A stretch of DNA of 64,000 nt, taken from assembly GCA_016202545.1 (NCBI GenBank), contig JACQON010000013.1, positions 23,750 to 87,749 of the forward strand, given 5' to 3'. Below the pieces are notes generated by a model. It ran no database searches. It was not told the DNA's origin and saw only the letters and a program-made list of their open reading frames with translations. Origin of the DNA: Chloroflexota bacterium (GTDB lineage Bacteria > Chloroflexota > Dehalococcoidia > Dehalococcoidales > JACQON01). The position numbers were made by a program, and so were the translations under genes. Within the stretch, counting starts at the first letter, position 1; every line of letters starts with the position of its first letter. Below are positions 33,826-42,622 of this stretch, in pieces.

Positions 33826-34305
33826 TTACTCTAAGGCAGTCAGGTATTCCTTCAGCCAGGCCAGGGCAGCCGAAGCGGCGCTGAGCTTGTTCTGCTCCCG
33901 GCTTCCCTGGAACTGATGCCGGCGGCTCCAGGTCCCGGCCTGGTGTGACAGCCCGATATAGAACAGCCCCACCGGCTTGTCCGGCGTGCCCCCGGAAGGT
34001 CCGGCGATGCCGGTATCGGCCAGGCATATATCCACCCCCAGCACCCTCCTGCCCCCCTGCGCCATCTCCTCAGCCACCTGGGGGCTTACCACGCCGTAGC
34101 GGTCTATGGTATCCGCCTTTACGCCGACCACTTTCACTTTGACCTCGCTGCTATAGGCGGTGATGGCACCCTTATAGTAGGCCGAGCCGCCAGGGACGTC
34201 GGTTATCAGGTGGGATATCAGCCCGCCGGTGGCGGACTCAACCACCCCCAGGGTCAGGCCCTTCTGCCGAAGCAGGCCAACTATCTCTTGCTCCAGGCTG
34301 ACCAT
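33826..34305 (-). CDS. CinA C-terminal-domain protein (nicotinamide-nucleotide amidohydrolase)
   Basis: A 159-residue single-domain CinA/PncC homologue that deamidates NMN to NaMN. It shows TLGVVESATGGLISHLITDVPGGS, KVVGVKADTIDRYGVVS, ADTGIAGPSGGTPDKPVGL and the C-terminal helix. The start ATG 34305 is preceded by GGGAGGTGAC. It is the last gene of an MBL-radical SAM-CinA operon, 12 bases after the radical SAM stop. The N-terminal molybdopterin-like domain of full CinA is absent, as in PncC. Confidence 0.92.
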   Translation of the reverse strand: MVSLEQEIVGLLRQKGLTLGVVESATGGLISHLITDVPGGSAYYKGAITAYSSEVKVKVVGVKADTIDRYGVVSPQVAEEMAQGGRRVLGVDICLADTGIAGPSGGTPDKPVGLFYIGLSHQAGTWSRRHQFQGSREQNKLSAASAALAWLKEYLTALE

Positions 34306-34317
34306 GTCACCTCCCTG

Positions 34318-35454
34318 CTATATGAACCCCTTCATCAGGGCGTACAGTGCCTCTGGCTGCATTTGGCTGCCATCGGCAGCGAGCTGCTTCATTGCCCGCT
34401 CCACCATATCACGCCTGCGTGAGTCAGACATGTCATCCAGGTAGGTATAGATGCCCATCCTCCTGCCGACCGTGAAACCGAGCCTTTCTCCGGCAGGCAG
34501 CGATTGAAACCTGTCTATAACCGCCAGCATCTTCTCCTTGTCCCCGGGCAGCCTGCCTTCGACTTCCTGCAGCAGGTTAGTTATATGGTCGCTGACATAG
34601 TTTGAGCGACACTCCAGGCGCTCGATGAGCAGCCTTTCCTCGCCCACGATTCCCTCGTCGGTGGCCCGGACAAAGCGGCCGCCTTCGACTTCTTCATGAA
34701 GGGGCATCCTCTCGTTTACGGTCAGCGTCCTGACCCTGATAAAATCGGGGTTTATTTCATTGAGTACCCTGGCGGTCTCAACGGCGTGCTCTCGCCACAT
34801 CGCCTGTCCACCCAGGCCCAGCAGGACATACTCACAGAGCGAGATGCCCGATTCCACCACCTTCCTGCCCGCTTCTATATGCTCGGCTGCGGTAACCCCC
34901 TTGTCCATCAACTCAAGCAGGGGGTCATAGCCAGACTCCAGCCCGATATGCAGGCGGGAAAGGCCGGCCCGGCGCAGCGCCTCCATCTCCTCCAGCGTCT
35001 TTCTGGCCGCTGTCTTCGACCGGGCATAGCAGGTCACCCGTTTGACGCCGGGGAAGGTCTCCTTGAGAAACCTGAGCACCTCAACAAGGTCGGCGGTCTT
35101 CATAATCAGGCTGTTAGCATCCTGGAGAAAAGCGCTCTCGCCGCCAGCGTGCATCCACAGGGCTACATTGTTAAAAGCGTGGTCTGGCGGATTAGCCAGC
35201 ACGGCAAGGGCCGCTTCCCTCACCCTCCCGCCAAAGCCCAGCTTCCAGGAAAGCTCTTTTATCTCGGCTTCGATAGCCTCAGCAGCTTCGATGTCCTTCT
35301 TTATCTCGTCCACCGACCTCAACTGGAACTTTTCGCCTTTGTAGGTGGGGCAGAACTTGCACCGGTTCCACGGGCAGTTTCTGGTGGTCCGGATAAGCAG
35401 AGAATAGGCCTCGCTGGGGGGTCTTATCGGTCCCAGTTCAAACGAATCTGTCAC
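34318..35454 (-). CDS. Radical SAM protein with CxxxxCxxC cluster motif
   Basis: A 378-residue protein. The cluster motif is NCPWNRCKFC (residues about 27-36): four residues separate the first two Cys instead of the usual three, so the SAM-binding [4Fe-4S] loop is non-standard. The barrel has HIGLESGYDPLLELMDKG, the usual radical SAM strand-4/5 signature, and GLGGQAMWREHAVETARVL, resembling HemN/elongator-like proteins. The substrate is unknown. The start overlaps the MBL gene stop by four bases; cinA follows. Confidence 0.85.
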   Translation of the reverse strand: MTDSFELGPIRPPSEAYSLLIRTTRNCPWNRCKFCPTYKGEKFQLRSVDEIKKDIEAAEAIEAEIKELSWKLGFGGRVREAALAVLANPPDHAFNNVALWMHAGGESAFLQDANSLIMKTADLVEVLRFLKETFPGVKRVTCYARSKTAARKTLEEMEALRRAGLSRLHIGLESGYDPLLELMDKGVTAAEHIEAGRKVVESGISLCEYVLLGLGGQAMWREHAVETARVLNEINPDFIRVRTLTVNERMPLHEEVEGGRFVRATDEGIVGEERLLIERLECRSNYVSDHITNLLQEVEGRLPGDKEKMLAVIDRFQSLPAGERLGFTVGRRMGIYTYLDDMSDSRRRDMVERAMKQLAADGSQMQPEALYALMKGFI

Positions 35455-36113
35455 TTGTAACCAAAGACATAACTGTTGATAAACTCGAAGTTGCTCTTTA
35501 CCTCTTCGGCCCCGCTCACGATTCCCATGTGGCCGGGAAGGAGATAATCAATGTCCATCTCTGATAGCGCTGTCAACGACTGCTTGAGCTTGTCAGCGTC
35601 CCCGCCGGGGATATCGGTCCGACCTGCGTTCCGGTCAAAGACGACATCCCCGCTGACCAGCGCCTTTTCCTTATCCAAATAGTAACAGATGCTATCAGGA
35701 GAGTGCCCCGGGGATGGCACCAGCCCAAGCTCAATGTCGCCAGCGCTCAGCTTATCGCCGTCCAGGTAGCCGTCCGGCTTGAATGGCACCGGCGGCAGCC
35801 CGAAGAAGCTTGATACCTGAACGCCGCTTACATCGTAGAACTTCTCCTGCAGCCGGTGGGACAGGATTTTTGCCCCGGAGAGCTCTTTGAAGGCCTGGTC
35901 CCCCCAGCAGTGGTCGCCGTGGAGATGGGTATTGATGATAATGCTGATGTCTTTCGGGGCGATGCCGTCTTTACTCATGTCCGCGACCAGCTCCGGCAAG
36001 AACTGGGGGGAACCCGGGTCTATGATTATGCCCACCCTGTCCTTGATAACGTAGGTATTGCAGTCCAGCGCCCCCTTCTCCGGGTAAAGGTACAGACCGT
36101 CTTTTAGCCTCAT
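35451..36113 (-). CDS. MBL-fold metal-dependent hydrolase
   Basis: A 220-residue single-domain metallo-beta-lactamase-fold protein. Metal ligands are visible in HLHGDHCWGD (residues about 62-71), PSPGHSPDSICYY, SGDVVFDRNAGRTDIPGG and the last His in LLPGHMG. The GDVVFDRNAGRTD motif is that of glyoxalase II-like and rubredoxin-oxygenase-like relatives. The start ATG 36113 has GAGAGAG upstream. It is the first gene of the MBL-radical SAM-CinA operon; a TATAAT on the minus strand (36159-36154) may serve it. Confidence 0.88.
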   Translation of the reverse strand: MRLKDGLYLYPEKGALDCNTYVIKDRVGIIIDPGSPQFLPELVADMSKDGIAPKDISIIINTHLHGDHCWGDQAFKELSGAKILSHRLQEKFYDVSGVQVSSFFGLPPVPFKPDGYLDGDKLSAGDIELGLVPSPGHSPDSICYYLDKEKALVSGDVVFDRNAGRTDIPGGDADKLKQSLTALSEMDIDYLLPGHMGIVSGAEEVKSNFEFINSYVFGYK

Positions 36114-36217
36114 GCTCTCTCTTCGCTGTCAGGACTGGACTTTGCGCCTTTTGATTATACCGTAACTACAGGCTAAAATAAAGCAAAAGAGAGGGAGGTC
36201 GTTTATTATACGGAAAC

Positions 36218-36301
36218 TGTCATTGCAAGGCGGAGCCGAAGCAATCTCATTCTTCATACTCTACAGATTGCTTCGCCGCCTACGGCTGGCTCGCAATGAC
36301 A
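36218..36301. repeat. Small palindromic repeat with exact terminal inverted repeats (MITE-like)
   Basis: An 84-base element beginning TGTCATTGC and ending GCAATGACA, exact complements. Internally GAAGCAATCT and AGATTGCTTC form a second inverted pair around a 17-base centre. The same words occur in the longer repeats at 28907 and 45244. It fills most of the 250-base gap between the MBL gene and the DUF1284 gene. Confidence 0.75.
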
Positions 36302-36367
36302 ACCACCCATCCAATGCTAAACGACCTCAGAGAGGCTTACCCCGTAAAAACCTGAAGGGATTGGAGA

Positions 36368-36787
36368 GTGGTTGATTTTGAAGACAGGAAGCACCCGCCG
36401 ATGAGGTTGCGCGCCCATCATCTTTGCTGCTCCAGGTTCTGGGAAGAGCCGGCTGAAGAGCGCGGACCGGCCTTCAAGCGGGCCAGAGACGACATAAGGC
36501 AGGCGCTGCTGTCACGGCCTGAAGCCATGATAGTGGCCGTCGAAGGCGCTGACGAGCTGTGCCAGGCATGCCCTCTGTGCGTGGGCGGGCGCTGCGCCAG
36601 CCCACGCGGGGATGAAGACCGGGTCAGGAAATGGGACGCCATACTGCTCAAGGAGCTGGGACTGCCCGCCGGCACTTGCCTGGCTTCTGGCAGGTGGCGG
36701 GAGCTGATTGAGCGAAAGACGCCCTTTAAGCTGTGCCAGAGATGCCAGTGGAAGAAAGTGTGCAGCGTTGGCGCCATCCTGCTATAG
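36368..36787 (+). CDS. DUF1284 family cysteine-rich protein
   Basis: A 139-residue protein of the DUF1284 family, function unknown. It shows the family start MRLRAHHLCCSRFW and cysteines in CCxxF, LCQACPLCVGGRCASPRG and LCQRCQWKKVCSVG, which may bind a cluster or zinc. The frame can begin at GTG 36368 or at ATG 36401; the second gives the usual family N-terminus, but Shine-Dalgarno evidence is weak for both. It is followed after 16 bases by the DUF167 gene. Confidence 0.85.
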   Translation: MVDFEDRKHPPMRLRAHHLCCSRFWEEPAEERGPAFKRARDDIRQALLSRPEAMIVAVEGADELCQACPLCVGGRCASPRGDEDRVRKWDAILLKELGLPAGTCLASGRWRELIERKTPFKLCQRCQWKKVCSVGAILL

Positions 36788-36803
36788 CCGATGTGGAGAG
36801 GCT

Positions 36804-37091
36804 ATGACCGAGACCAAAATTTCGCTGCGCGTCTATCCCAATGCCGCCAGGAATGAGGTGGTCGGCGTCGTTGATGGGGTATTTCGGGTAAGGGTGGCAG
36901 CGCCGCCGGTCAGAGGCAAGGCTAACAGGGAGTTACTCGCCTTCCTCAGCCGGGCGCTGGGCATACGTAAAGGCGCATTGACCATCGTCACCGGTCACAC
37001 CAGCCGGAACAAGGTCATCACCGTTGACGGCCTGAGCCAGCCAGAGGTCATAGAGCGGCTGCTTTCCTCCTCCGGAGACGCCACAGGATAA
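36804..37091 (+). CDS. DUF167/UPF0235 (YggU) family protein
   Basis: A 95-residue protein of the YggU family, function not established. It has the typical sequence VYPNAARNEVVGVVDGVFRVRVAAPP, VRGKANRELLAFLSRALG and IVTGHTSRNKVITVDG. The start ATG 36804 is chosen because it matches the family and follows GAGAGGCT. Its last 44 bases overlap the convergent DUF4349 gene. Confidence 0.92.
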   Translation: MTETKISLRVYPNAARNEVVGVVDGVFRVRVAAPPVRGKANRELLAFLSRALGIRKGALTIVTGHTSRNKVITVDGLSQPEVIERLLSSSGDATG

Positions 37092-37932
37092 ATCCAAGCA
37101 GGCTGCCCCATATCGGGACAAAGATGCCCACCCAGATGGCCACGGTGACCAGCCATTGGCCCAGGACGGTTATCCCGCGGACGGCTGACTTGAATGTTTC
37201 GGTAGCGCTCCAGCCGCCCAGCGGCCTGGCGGTGGTCACCGGTTCCAGGGAAACGGTTATCTGGGACAGCGCCGTGGTCCGCTCCAGATACTGCATTCGG
37301 CCTTTGATTTGCTCTATTTCAGCCCTCACCCGCGACAGGGCGTCATAAATCATCAGCAGCTCCTCTACCTTCTCGGCCTTCCCCAGAATGGCCAGGTACT
37401 GGGCCTCGGTGGCCTCGGCATTCTTCAGCCGGGCCTGAAGGTCAACATACTCCTCGGTGACATCCTGGCTGCTGGTGCTCTCCGATTTCACCCTGGTCGC
37501 CAGCTTTCTCATCTCAGCCAGCGCCGTCTCAAATCGCTCGTTGGGTACGCGTATTGAAATCCATCCCCTCCTCTCTTCTCCCTCGCCGAAAATCTGCGAT
37601 GATACCACGTAGCCTTCAAGCCTCTCTGCCACCCCGGCAACCTCATCCCGGGCTTTAACCACGTCATTGACCTCCAGCAACATATCACCGGTGCGGACTA
37701 TCAGGCGGTCCTGCGCCACCGAGGGCATCACCATGCCGCCTGCCTGGTCCACAATCACCCCCCGCCCCGGCGGCGCTGGCTCCGGCGCTATTGTTATCTT
37801 TGGCGCCGGGTATGGTGTTGGCATTGGTGCCGGCGCTGGCACTGGCCCCGGCGACGGTGTTGGCGCCTTAGCACAGGCGACCGGCACCAGCAGCAGCCCC
37901 ACCAGCGCCAGCACCAGTATCAACTTTTTCAT
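37048..37932 (-). CDS. DUF4349 family lipoprotein
   Basis: A 294-residue lipoprotein of the DUF4349 family, function unknown. The start ATG 37932 (MKKLILVLAL) has AGAGGAGG at good spacing; a longer frame to 38037 is rejected. The signal ends LVPVAC (Cys near 19), then a Pro-rich tether (APTPSPGPVPAPAPMPTPYP). The DUF4349 domain has the motif LEGYVVSSQIFGEGEERRGW and a coiled-coil (residues about 170-215, LQARLKNAEATEAQYLAIL). A membrane helix near 255-280 and a basic end follow, so both ends may be held at the membrane. Confidence 0.85.
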   Translation of the reverse strand: MKKLILVLALVGLLLVPVACAKAPTPSPGPVPAPAPMPTPYPAPKITIAPEPAPPGRGVIVDQAGGMVMPSVAQDRLIVRTGDMLLEVNDVVKARDEVAGVAERLEGYVVSSQIFGEGEERRGWISIRVPNERFETALAEMRKLATRVKSESTSSQDVTEEYVDLQARLKNAEATEAQYLAILGKAEKVEELLMIYDALSRVRAEIEQIKGRMQYLERTTALSQITVSLEPVTTARPLGGWSATETFKSAVRGITVLGQWLVTVAIWVGIFVPIWGSLLGFILWRLRRRKAAAL

Positions 37933-38026
37933 CAGACGGCCTCCTCTTTTCTCGCTAAAGTACAGTATGAGGTTGTTCCAATACAGTATAACGCTGGCGG
38001 GAGCGAAAGGATAGGCGAATCCCCTA

Positions 38027-40435
38027 TTATTCCCCAACTTTCAGCCACAGCCTTTCGCCGTCGGTGATGAATTCTATCGTGCCTTGCAGGTCAGTCCGGT
38101 AGATATTTTCATCACCTACCTTCAGCCGCAGGCGCTCCATCACATCATCGCGAGGATGGCCAAAGGGGTTATCCGCACCCACTGATATGACAGCTATCTG
38201 AGGACTCACCACGTCCAGGAACCCGGCGGCGGTGGAGGTATCCGAGCCGTGGTGGGCGACCTTAAGCACGGTGCTGTCCAGGGCGGCACGCCGGGCGATA
38301 AGCTCAAGCTCCGCCGGCCAGCCTATATCGGCGGTGAGCAGGAAGCTGACCCTGCCGGCGCTCACGCGCAGTACCACTGCATTATTATCGATGTCGGACT
38401 CGGTATCCTTGAGACGCGGCGCTTGAGGGTTAAGCACCTCTATCCCCACGCCCTCACTCAGGGCAATGCTCTGTCCGGCCCGGGCTACGGTGGAGTCGAT
38501 GCCCTTCTCTTTGATAATGCTGAACCACTCGCCATAGGCTGACGACTCATACTTCAAATCGGGGTAAAGCACCTGCGTGACACGATACCGCCGCAAGACC
38601 TCCACCAACCCAGTTAAATGGTCACTATGGGGATGAGTCAATATCACCAGTTCGATAGTCCTGTCCCAGAAAGGCATCTTGCTGCCCAGTCCCAGGCCTA
38701 TCGCCTGCGGGCTGGGCCCGCCATCGACCAGGACTTGCTGATGTCCCCTGGAGATAAGGATGGCATCACCCTGGCCGACATCGAGGAAGCTCACGCGAAG
38801 CCTGCCATCGGGCATGGTGATGGCGGCAGATAACGCTAGAATAGCCGCCAGCAGCAGCGGCGGGATGACCCACTTCCTGGGCGCTCTGGAGACAAAGGCG
38901 GCGGTCTTATCTATCCCCGCCTTCAAAGCTCTGATGCCCGGCGTGCCCTGACGCCAGCGGCTGCCGAGCCACAGAAGCGCAGCCAGGGCAGAGTAGTAGC
39001 CCAGCAGCAGTGGAGTGCCCACCGAGCCAACTTCAACGAAGGATAGCGGAACGGCAGCGAAGCCGTTGACCACCCAGAGCAGGTATGACAAGAAAAGCCA
39101 GGCCATCCACGCCGCCACCTGGGCCACGGGCAATGCCACCAGCCCGATGCCGCCAGCCAAAGCCCCGGTGACGATGATGCCCGGCAGCGCAGGCAGGGCA
39201 AAGAAGTTGGCCGGTAGGCCAACCAGAGAGACGATGCCGAAGTAATGGGCAACCACCGGCCAGACGGCGATAATTGCCGCCAGGGTGACGCTGAGGCTAT
39301 TGGCGACGACATCGGCCATGGATGCTGCCGCTCCTTCCTCGCCCAGAACGGCAGCCACCGCCCTCTTGCCGCCAGCCTGCAAAGGGGGATAGACCAGCAC
39401 CAGCCCGGCCATGGCCAGAAAGCTCAACTGAAAGGAGGCCGTCCACATCACCTGAGGGCTGACGGCCACCATCGCCGCGGCAGCGAAGGCCAGAGCGGGG
39501 AGGGCACTGCGCTGCCTGCCCAGAAGCTCGGCAGCGAGGAACAGGCTGGCCATAATCGCTCCCCTGACCACTGGCGGCTGCATTCCGCTGAGCAGGACAT
39601 AAAACCAGATGCCACTCATGGCCAGCCAGACGTACAGGTAATGCCTCCGGCCGAAGAGCCATATCCCCATGCCGAGCAGCACGCCGGCCACGACGCCGAG
39701 GTGGAGGCCGGATATAGCCAGCAGATGGGCGGTGCCGGCGCGGGAGAAACTGTCTTTTACCGCCGGCGGAATATCGCCCCGGATGCCCAGGATGATGCCC
39801 TGCGCCAGCGCCGCCTGCGGCTCAGGCAGGATGCTGGCCAAGCTCCGGGACAACCCATCCCTCAATGAGTAAACCCACTCCAGTGGCTTGAGGCCTTTCC
39901 CCCTGTCCACAACTTCAACCCGGGGATAGCTCATAATGAAGCGGACCCCCTGGCTCGCCAGGTAAGCGTGGTAATCAGAATCGGCTAGCTGAAGCGCTTC
40001 AAGCTTTCCCGTCGCCAGGAGCACGTCACCGTAGCTGTAAGTGGGATACCGGGGCACGAACAGCAGCGCCGCCCCCGACGCTTCCTGCCACTCCCCACCC
40101 ACTCCTACCTCTTCGACCTCAAGGCGCAGGCGGACGACCTTATCGCCGACCTCAGGGGCGGCGCCGACCACGCCTCTGAGCTGCACCTCATGGCCGTTGT
40201 AGAAGCTCGGCCAGCTATTGTCGCCAGGAGGCGAGCTGTGCTGAACGCGGAGGGCACCGCCGAAGAAGGCCAGCAAGCACAGGCCGGTCAGGATTGCCAC
40301 CTTCCGGTATTTTGCGGTGAAGAACAGGGCAAACAGGGGCGCCAGCCCGACAAGGGCGAAGAACCAGGGGAAGCTGAACTTTGACCCGAAGAAAATTCCG
40401 GCCACCCAGGCGCAACTCAAATAGATGAGGGGCAC
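38027..40435 (-). CDS. comEC: DNA uptake channel ComEC/Rec2
   Basis: An 802-residue competence protein. It has an N-terminal DUF4131-like region with two to three helices and an exported beta domain, then the Competence domain with about eight helices (HLLAISGLHLGVVAG, the family signature, near residue 232), and a C-terminal MBL-fold nuclease-like domain (FLDVGQGDAILI, LTHPHSDHLTGL, KVAHHGSDTSTAAGF). The length is full. It forms the inner-membrane channel for single-stranded DNA. comEA lies 15 bases upstream. Confidence 0.94.
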   Translation of the reverse strand: MPLIYLSCAWVAGIFFGSKFSFPWFFALVGLAPLFALFFTAKYRKVAILTGLCLLAFFGGALRVQHSSPPGDNSWPSFYNGHEVQLRGVVGAAPEVGDKVVRLRLEVEEVGVGGEWQEASGAALLFVPRYPTYSYGDVLLATGKLEALQLADSDYHAYLASQGVRFIMSYPRVEVVDRGKGLKPLEWVYSLRDGLSRSLASILPEPQAALAQGIILGIRGDIPPAVKDSFSRAGTAHLLAISGLHLGVVAGVLLGMGIWLFGRRHYLYVWLAMSGIWFYVLLSGMQPPVVRGAIMASLFLAAELLGRQRSALPALAFAAAAMVAVSPQVMWTASFQLSFLAMAGLVLVYPPLQAGGKRAVAAVLGEEGAAASMADVVANSLSVTLAAIIAVWPVVAHYFGIVSLVGLPANFFALPALPGIIVTGALAGGIGLVALPVAQVAAWMAWLFLSYLLWVVNGFAAVPLSFVEVGSVGTPLLLGYYSALAALLWLGSRWRQGTPGIRALKAGIDKTAAFVSRAPRKWVIPPLLLAAILALSAAITMPDGRLRVSFLDVGQGDAILISRGHQQVLVDGGPSPQAIGLGLGSKMPFWDRTIELVILTHPHSDHLTGLVEVLRRYRVTQVLYPDLKYESSAYGEWFSIIKEKGIDSTVARAGQSIALSEGVGIEVLNPQAPRLKDTESDIDNNAVVLRVSAGRVSFLLTADIGWPAELELIARRAALDSTVLKVAHHGSDTSTAAGFLDVVSPQIAVISVGADNPFGHPRDDVMERLRLKVGDENIYRTDLQGTIEFITDGERLWLKVGE

Positions 40436-40450
40436 TCTTTCATCCTGACA

Positions 40451-40954
40451 TTAGTCAGCTACAGTGACCAGGTCTTCGATTTCTTCGTAGATACTGGCTC
40501 CTATCCCCTCCACCTTGAGCAGGTCGCTGACGCTCCTGAAGCCCCCGTTCCGGCGACGGTAGTCTATGATAGCCCGTGCCCTGACCTCGCCAATTCCAGG
40601 CAGGGCCTGAAGCAGCCAGGCTTCAGCCTGGTTAATATCCACCTTTTGCGGCCCCGCTTCCTCCGGCCCGTGGAGAAGGCGAAGCTCAAGGCGAGAATGG
40701 TCGCTAACGTCGCCACGCGCCGCCTGAATTAGAGCCTCGACGGTATCCCCGGCTTCCAGGGGATAGCGGCCAGGACTACCTACGTCACCGATGACCCATA
40801 TCTCGCCGCGCAGTTCCGGCGCCGGGGCTGCGGAAATCTCAACCGGCCGGCCCTGGCGGTAGCCTGCCCAGGCCACAACTACGCCAGCCACGGTGACTCC
40901 GATGAGGAAAGCGATAACCGCCACCCAGAGCTTGTCCAGTTTGCCTGCCATCAT
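40451..40954 (-). CDS. comEA: ComEA-family DNA-binding protein
   Basis: A 167-residue membrane-anchored DNA receptor for natural transformation. One helix (residues 10-30), a SLBB-like domain (GEIWVIGDVGSPGRYPLEAGDTVEALIQAA), and a C-terminal pair of helix-hairpin-helix motifs (VDINQAEAWLLQALPGIGEV, FRSVSDLLKVEGIG). It is followed directly by comEC, the usual late-competence pair. A further ATG at residue 2 is equally possible as start. Confidence 0.93.
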   Translation of the reverse strand: MMAGKLDKLWVAVIAFLIGVTVAGVVVAWAGYRQGRPVEISAAPAPELRGEIWVIGDVGSPGRYPLEAGDTVEALIQAARGDVSDHSRLELRLLHGPEEAGPQKVDINQAEAWLLQALPGIGEVRARAIIDYRRRNGGFRSVSDLLKVEGIGASIYEEIEDLVTVAD

Positions 40955-41022
40955 ACAACGACTTACCTGTCGAGACCAGGGTATAACTCAAACGGATAAC
41001 AAACCCCAGTTTGGGAGTTTGA

Positions 41023-41685
41023 TTAAGCCCCTCTCAGCGCAATCCGGAGCTCCGCCTCTTTCTCGTGAGGGGTAAGAGCTATTATCCGGTCCCCCGCCTT
41101 GAGCGCAGCGTTGGGCGTAGGCATACGGTACTTGTCATTAGCGCCGATAATCAGGATGAGCCTGGCCTCAGGGGGCACCGAAAGCTGCTTTATCGGCTTG
41201 CCCACTGTAGCCAGCTCGGGGGTAATCTTTACTTCCACAACCGCCAGCCTCTCTCCTTCGATGGCCATAAGATGTGTCAGCGGATGCGTGGGCACCTCTT
41301 CTTCTATATGCTCAAGGATGATATTGGTAGTGCTTATAGCAACATCCACCCCCAGCTTCTTGAACAGGGCTTCATTTTTAGGGTTTCTAATACGAGCGAT
41401 AGTGCGGCGCACATTGAACTTGTACTTGGCTACCTGGCAGGCAATCAGGTTATCCTCATCATCACCGGTCACGGCCATCAGCATGTCCGCCCGGCCGGTG
41501 CCTATTTCAGCCAGCATAGTCGCCTCACAGCCATCGCCGCGGACACAAATGCTCCCAAGCTCTTCATTGATGGCTGTGCATACGGCAGCGTTCTTTTCCA
41601 CAACGACGACCTCATGACCCTCGTCCAAGAGGGCTTTGGTCAGATAGTAACCCACCCTGCCGCCACCAACGATGACTATGTACAT
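41023..41685 (-). CDS. TrkA-type NAD-binding potassium channel/transporter regulator
   Basis: A 220-residue protein with an N-terminal RCK/TrkA-N Rossmann domain (IVIVGGGRVGYYLTKALLDEGHEVVVVE, GDDEDNLIACQVAKY) and a C-terminal TrkA-C/RCK-C domain from about residue 140 (VEVKITPELATVGKPIKQL). Such proteins gate K+ transporters in response to nucleotides. It is the third gene of a USP-TrkA-TrkA unit, two bases after the previous stop. No TrkH/KtrB membrane subunit is encoded in the window. Confidence 0.9.
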   Translation of the reverse strand: MYIVIVGGGRVGYYLTKALLDEGHEVVVVEKNAAVCTAINEELGSICVRGDGCEATMLAEIGTGRADMLMAVTGDDEDNLIACQVAKYKFNVRRTIARIRNPKNEALFKKLGVDVAISTTNIILEHIEEEVPTHPLTHLMAIEGERLAVVEVKITPELATVGKPIKQLSVPPEARLILIIGANDKYRMPTPNAALKAGDRIIALTPHEKEAELRIALRGA

Positions 41686-41687
41686 GG

Positions 41688-42098
41688 TTACACCTTACCC
41701 AGCAATTTTTCCTTTAGCATGTCGGCAAAGACGACAGTCGGGCAGATGCTCTCCAGCCCCAGGGCCTGGTAAAGCTCCTGGCGCAGGGGGTCATAAATAC
41801 GGCAGACCACCCTGGGGACATTGAAGATGTACTTGGCAATCTGGGCTGCCATGATATTACGGTTATCTCCCTGGGTCACCACCACGAAGGCGTCGGCCGT
41901 CTCTATGCCAGCCCGCTTAAGCGCTTCCTGGTCAATGCCGTTCCCCAGTTGAGCGGTGCCGCCGAAGGTGGGCGACAACCTGCGGAAGCTGTAGGCATCG
42001 TTGTCCAGGATGGTGACCTCATGACCCTCGGCATCCAGAAGCCCGGCCAGGTGGGCGCCGACTCGACCACAGCCAACAATTATCACTTTCATAGCCAC
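41688..42098 (-). CDS. TrkA-N domain protein
   Basis: A 136-residue protein with only the RCK-N/TrkA-N Rossmann fold (VIIVGCGRVGAHLAGLLDAEGHEVTILDND, VVTQGDNRNIMAAQIAKY). It lacks the C-terminal ligand-binding half found in its neighbour. The two probably form a hetero-oligomeric ring, as KtrA/TrkA domains do. It lies nine bases after the universal stress protein gene. Confidence 0.9.
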   Translation of the reverse strand: MAMKVIIVGCGRVGAHLAGLLDAEGHEVTILDNDAYSFRRLSPTFGGTAQLGNGIDQEALKRAGIETADAFVVVTQGDNRNIMAAQIAKYIFNVPRVVCRIYDPLRQELYQALGLESICPTVVFADMLKEKLLGKV

Positions 42099-42107
42099 AA
42101 ACCTCAG

Positions 42108-42533
42108 CTACTCCCTATGCTGATGATACAGGATAACGCTACAGGGGGCATTTTTCAATACATAGGGCACCACATTGCCCAGGCTGAACTGCCCAAACCG
42201 CTGCTTATAAGTCACAGCCATCAGAATCAGGTCAACTCCTCGCTCTACCGCCTCGTCAACGATAGTCGGCCCGGCTTCACGGGACTGAAGCAGGTCAGTC
42301 TCCATCTCATAGTCCTGGTCCTCAGCCACCGTCTCCACATGGTCGAGTATCTCTTCGGCCTTTTTAATTTCAGACTCAATCGCAGCATCAACGGGCAAGG
42401 TCCGTGTGACGGCAATGACGTACACCGCCCATATTTTGCCCTTTTCCTTCCTGGCCAGGCGGCAAGCCAGCCTCACGGCTTCGTCATCAGCCGGACTACC
42501 AGCTACGGGCACCAGAATTCTATGAAATTCCAT
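42108..42533 (-). CDS. Universal stress protein family (UspA) protein
   Basis: A 141-residue UspA-fold nucleotide-binding protein: FHRILVPVAGSPADDEAVRLACRLA at the N-terminus, a helical middle, and FGQFSLGNVVPYVLKNAPCSVIL at the end. The start ATG 42533 has GGAG upstream; a start at 42557 lies close to the transcript start. It is the first gene of the USP-TrkA-TrkA unit. Confidence 0.88.
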   Translation of the reverse strand: MEFHRILVPVAGSPADDEAVRLACRLARKEKGKIWAVYVIAVTRTLPVDAAIESEIKKAEEILDHVETVAEDQDYEMETDLLQSREAGPTIVDEAVERGVDLILMAVTYKQRFGQFSLGNVVPYVLKNAPCSVILYHQHRE

Positions 42534-42557
42534 ATTGGTCTCCGAGGCAAATAGCAT

Positions 42558-42586
42558 ATTATAGTCCTATCAGCAGAAACCTACAA
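42558..42586 (-). promoter_or_regulatory. Putative promoter of the USP-TrkA-TrkA unit
   Basis: On the minus strand TTGTAG (42586-42581), a 17-base spacer and consensus TATAAT (42563-42558) lie 24 bases before ATG 42533. Confidence 0.6.
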
Positions 42587-42622
42587 TACCCCCGGCAGAA
42601 ATTCAATCCGGGAGTTGCCCGG

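Noticed and set aside
34318..35454. Possible HemN/coproporphyrinogen dehydrogenase
   Set aside because: The cluster motif spacing (CxxxxCxxC) and the C-terminal half do not fit HemN, so no specific function is assigned.
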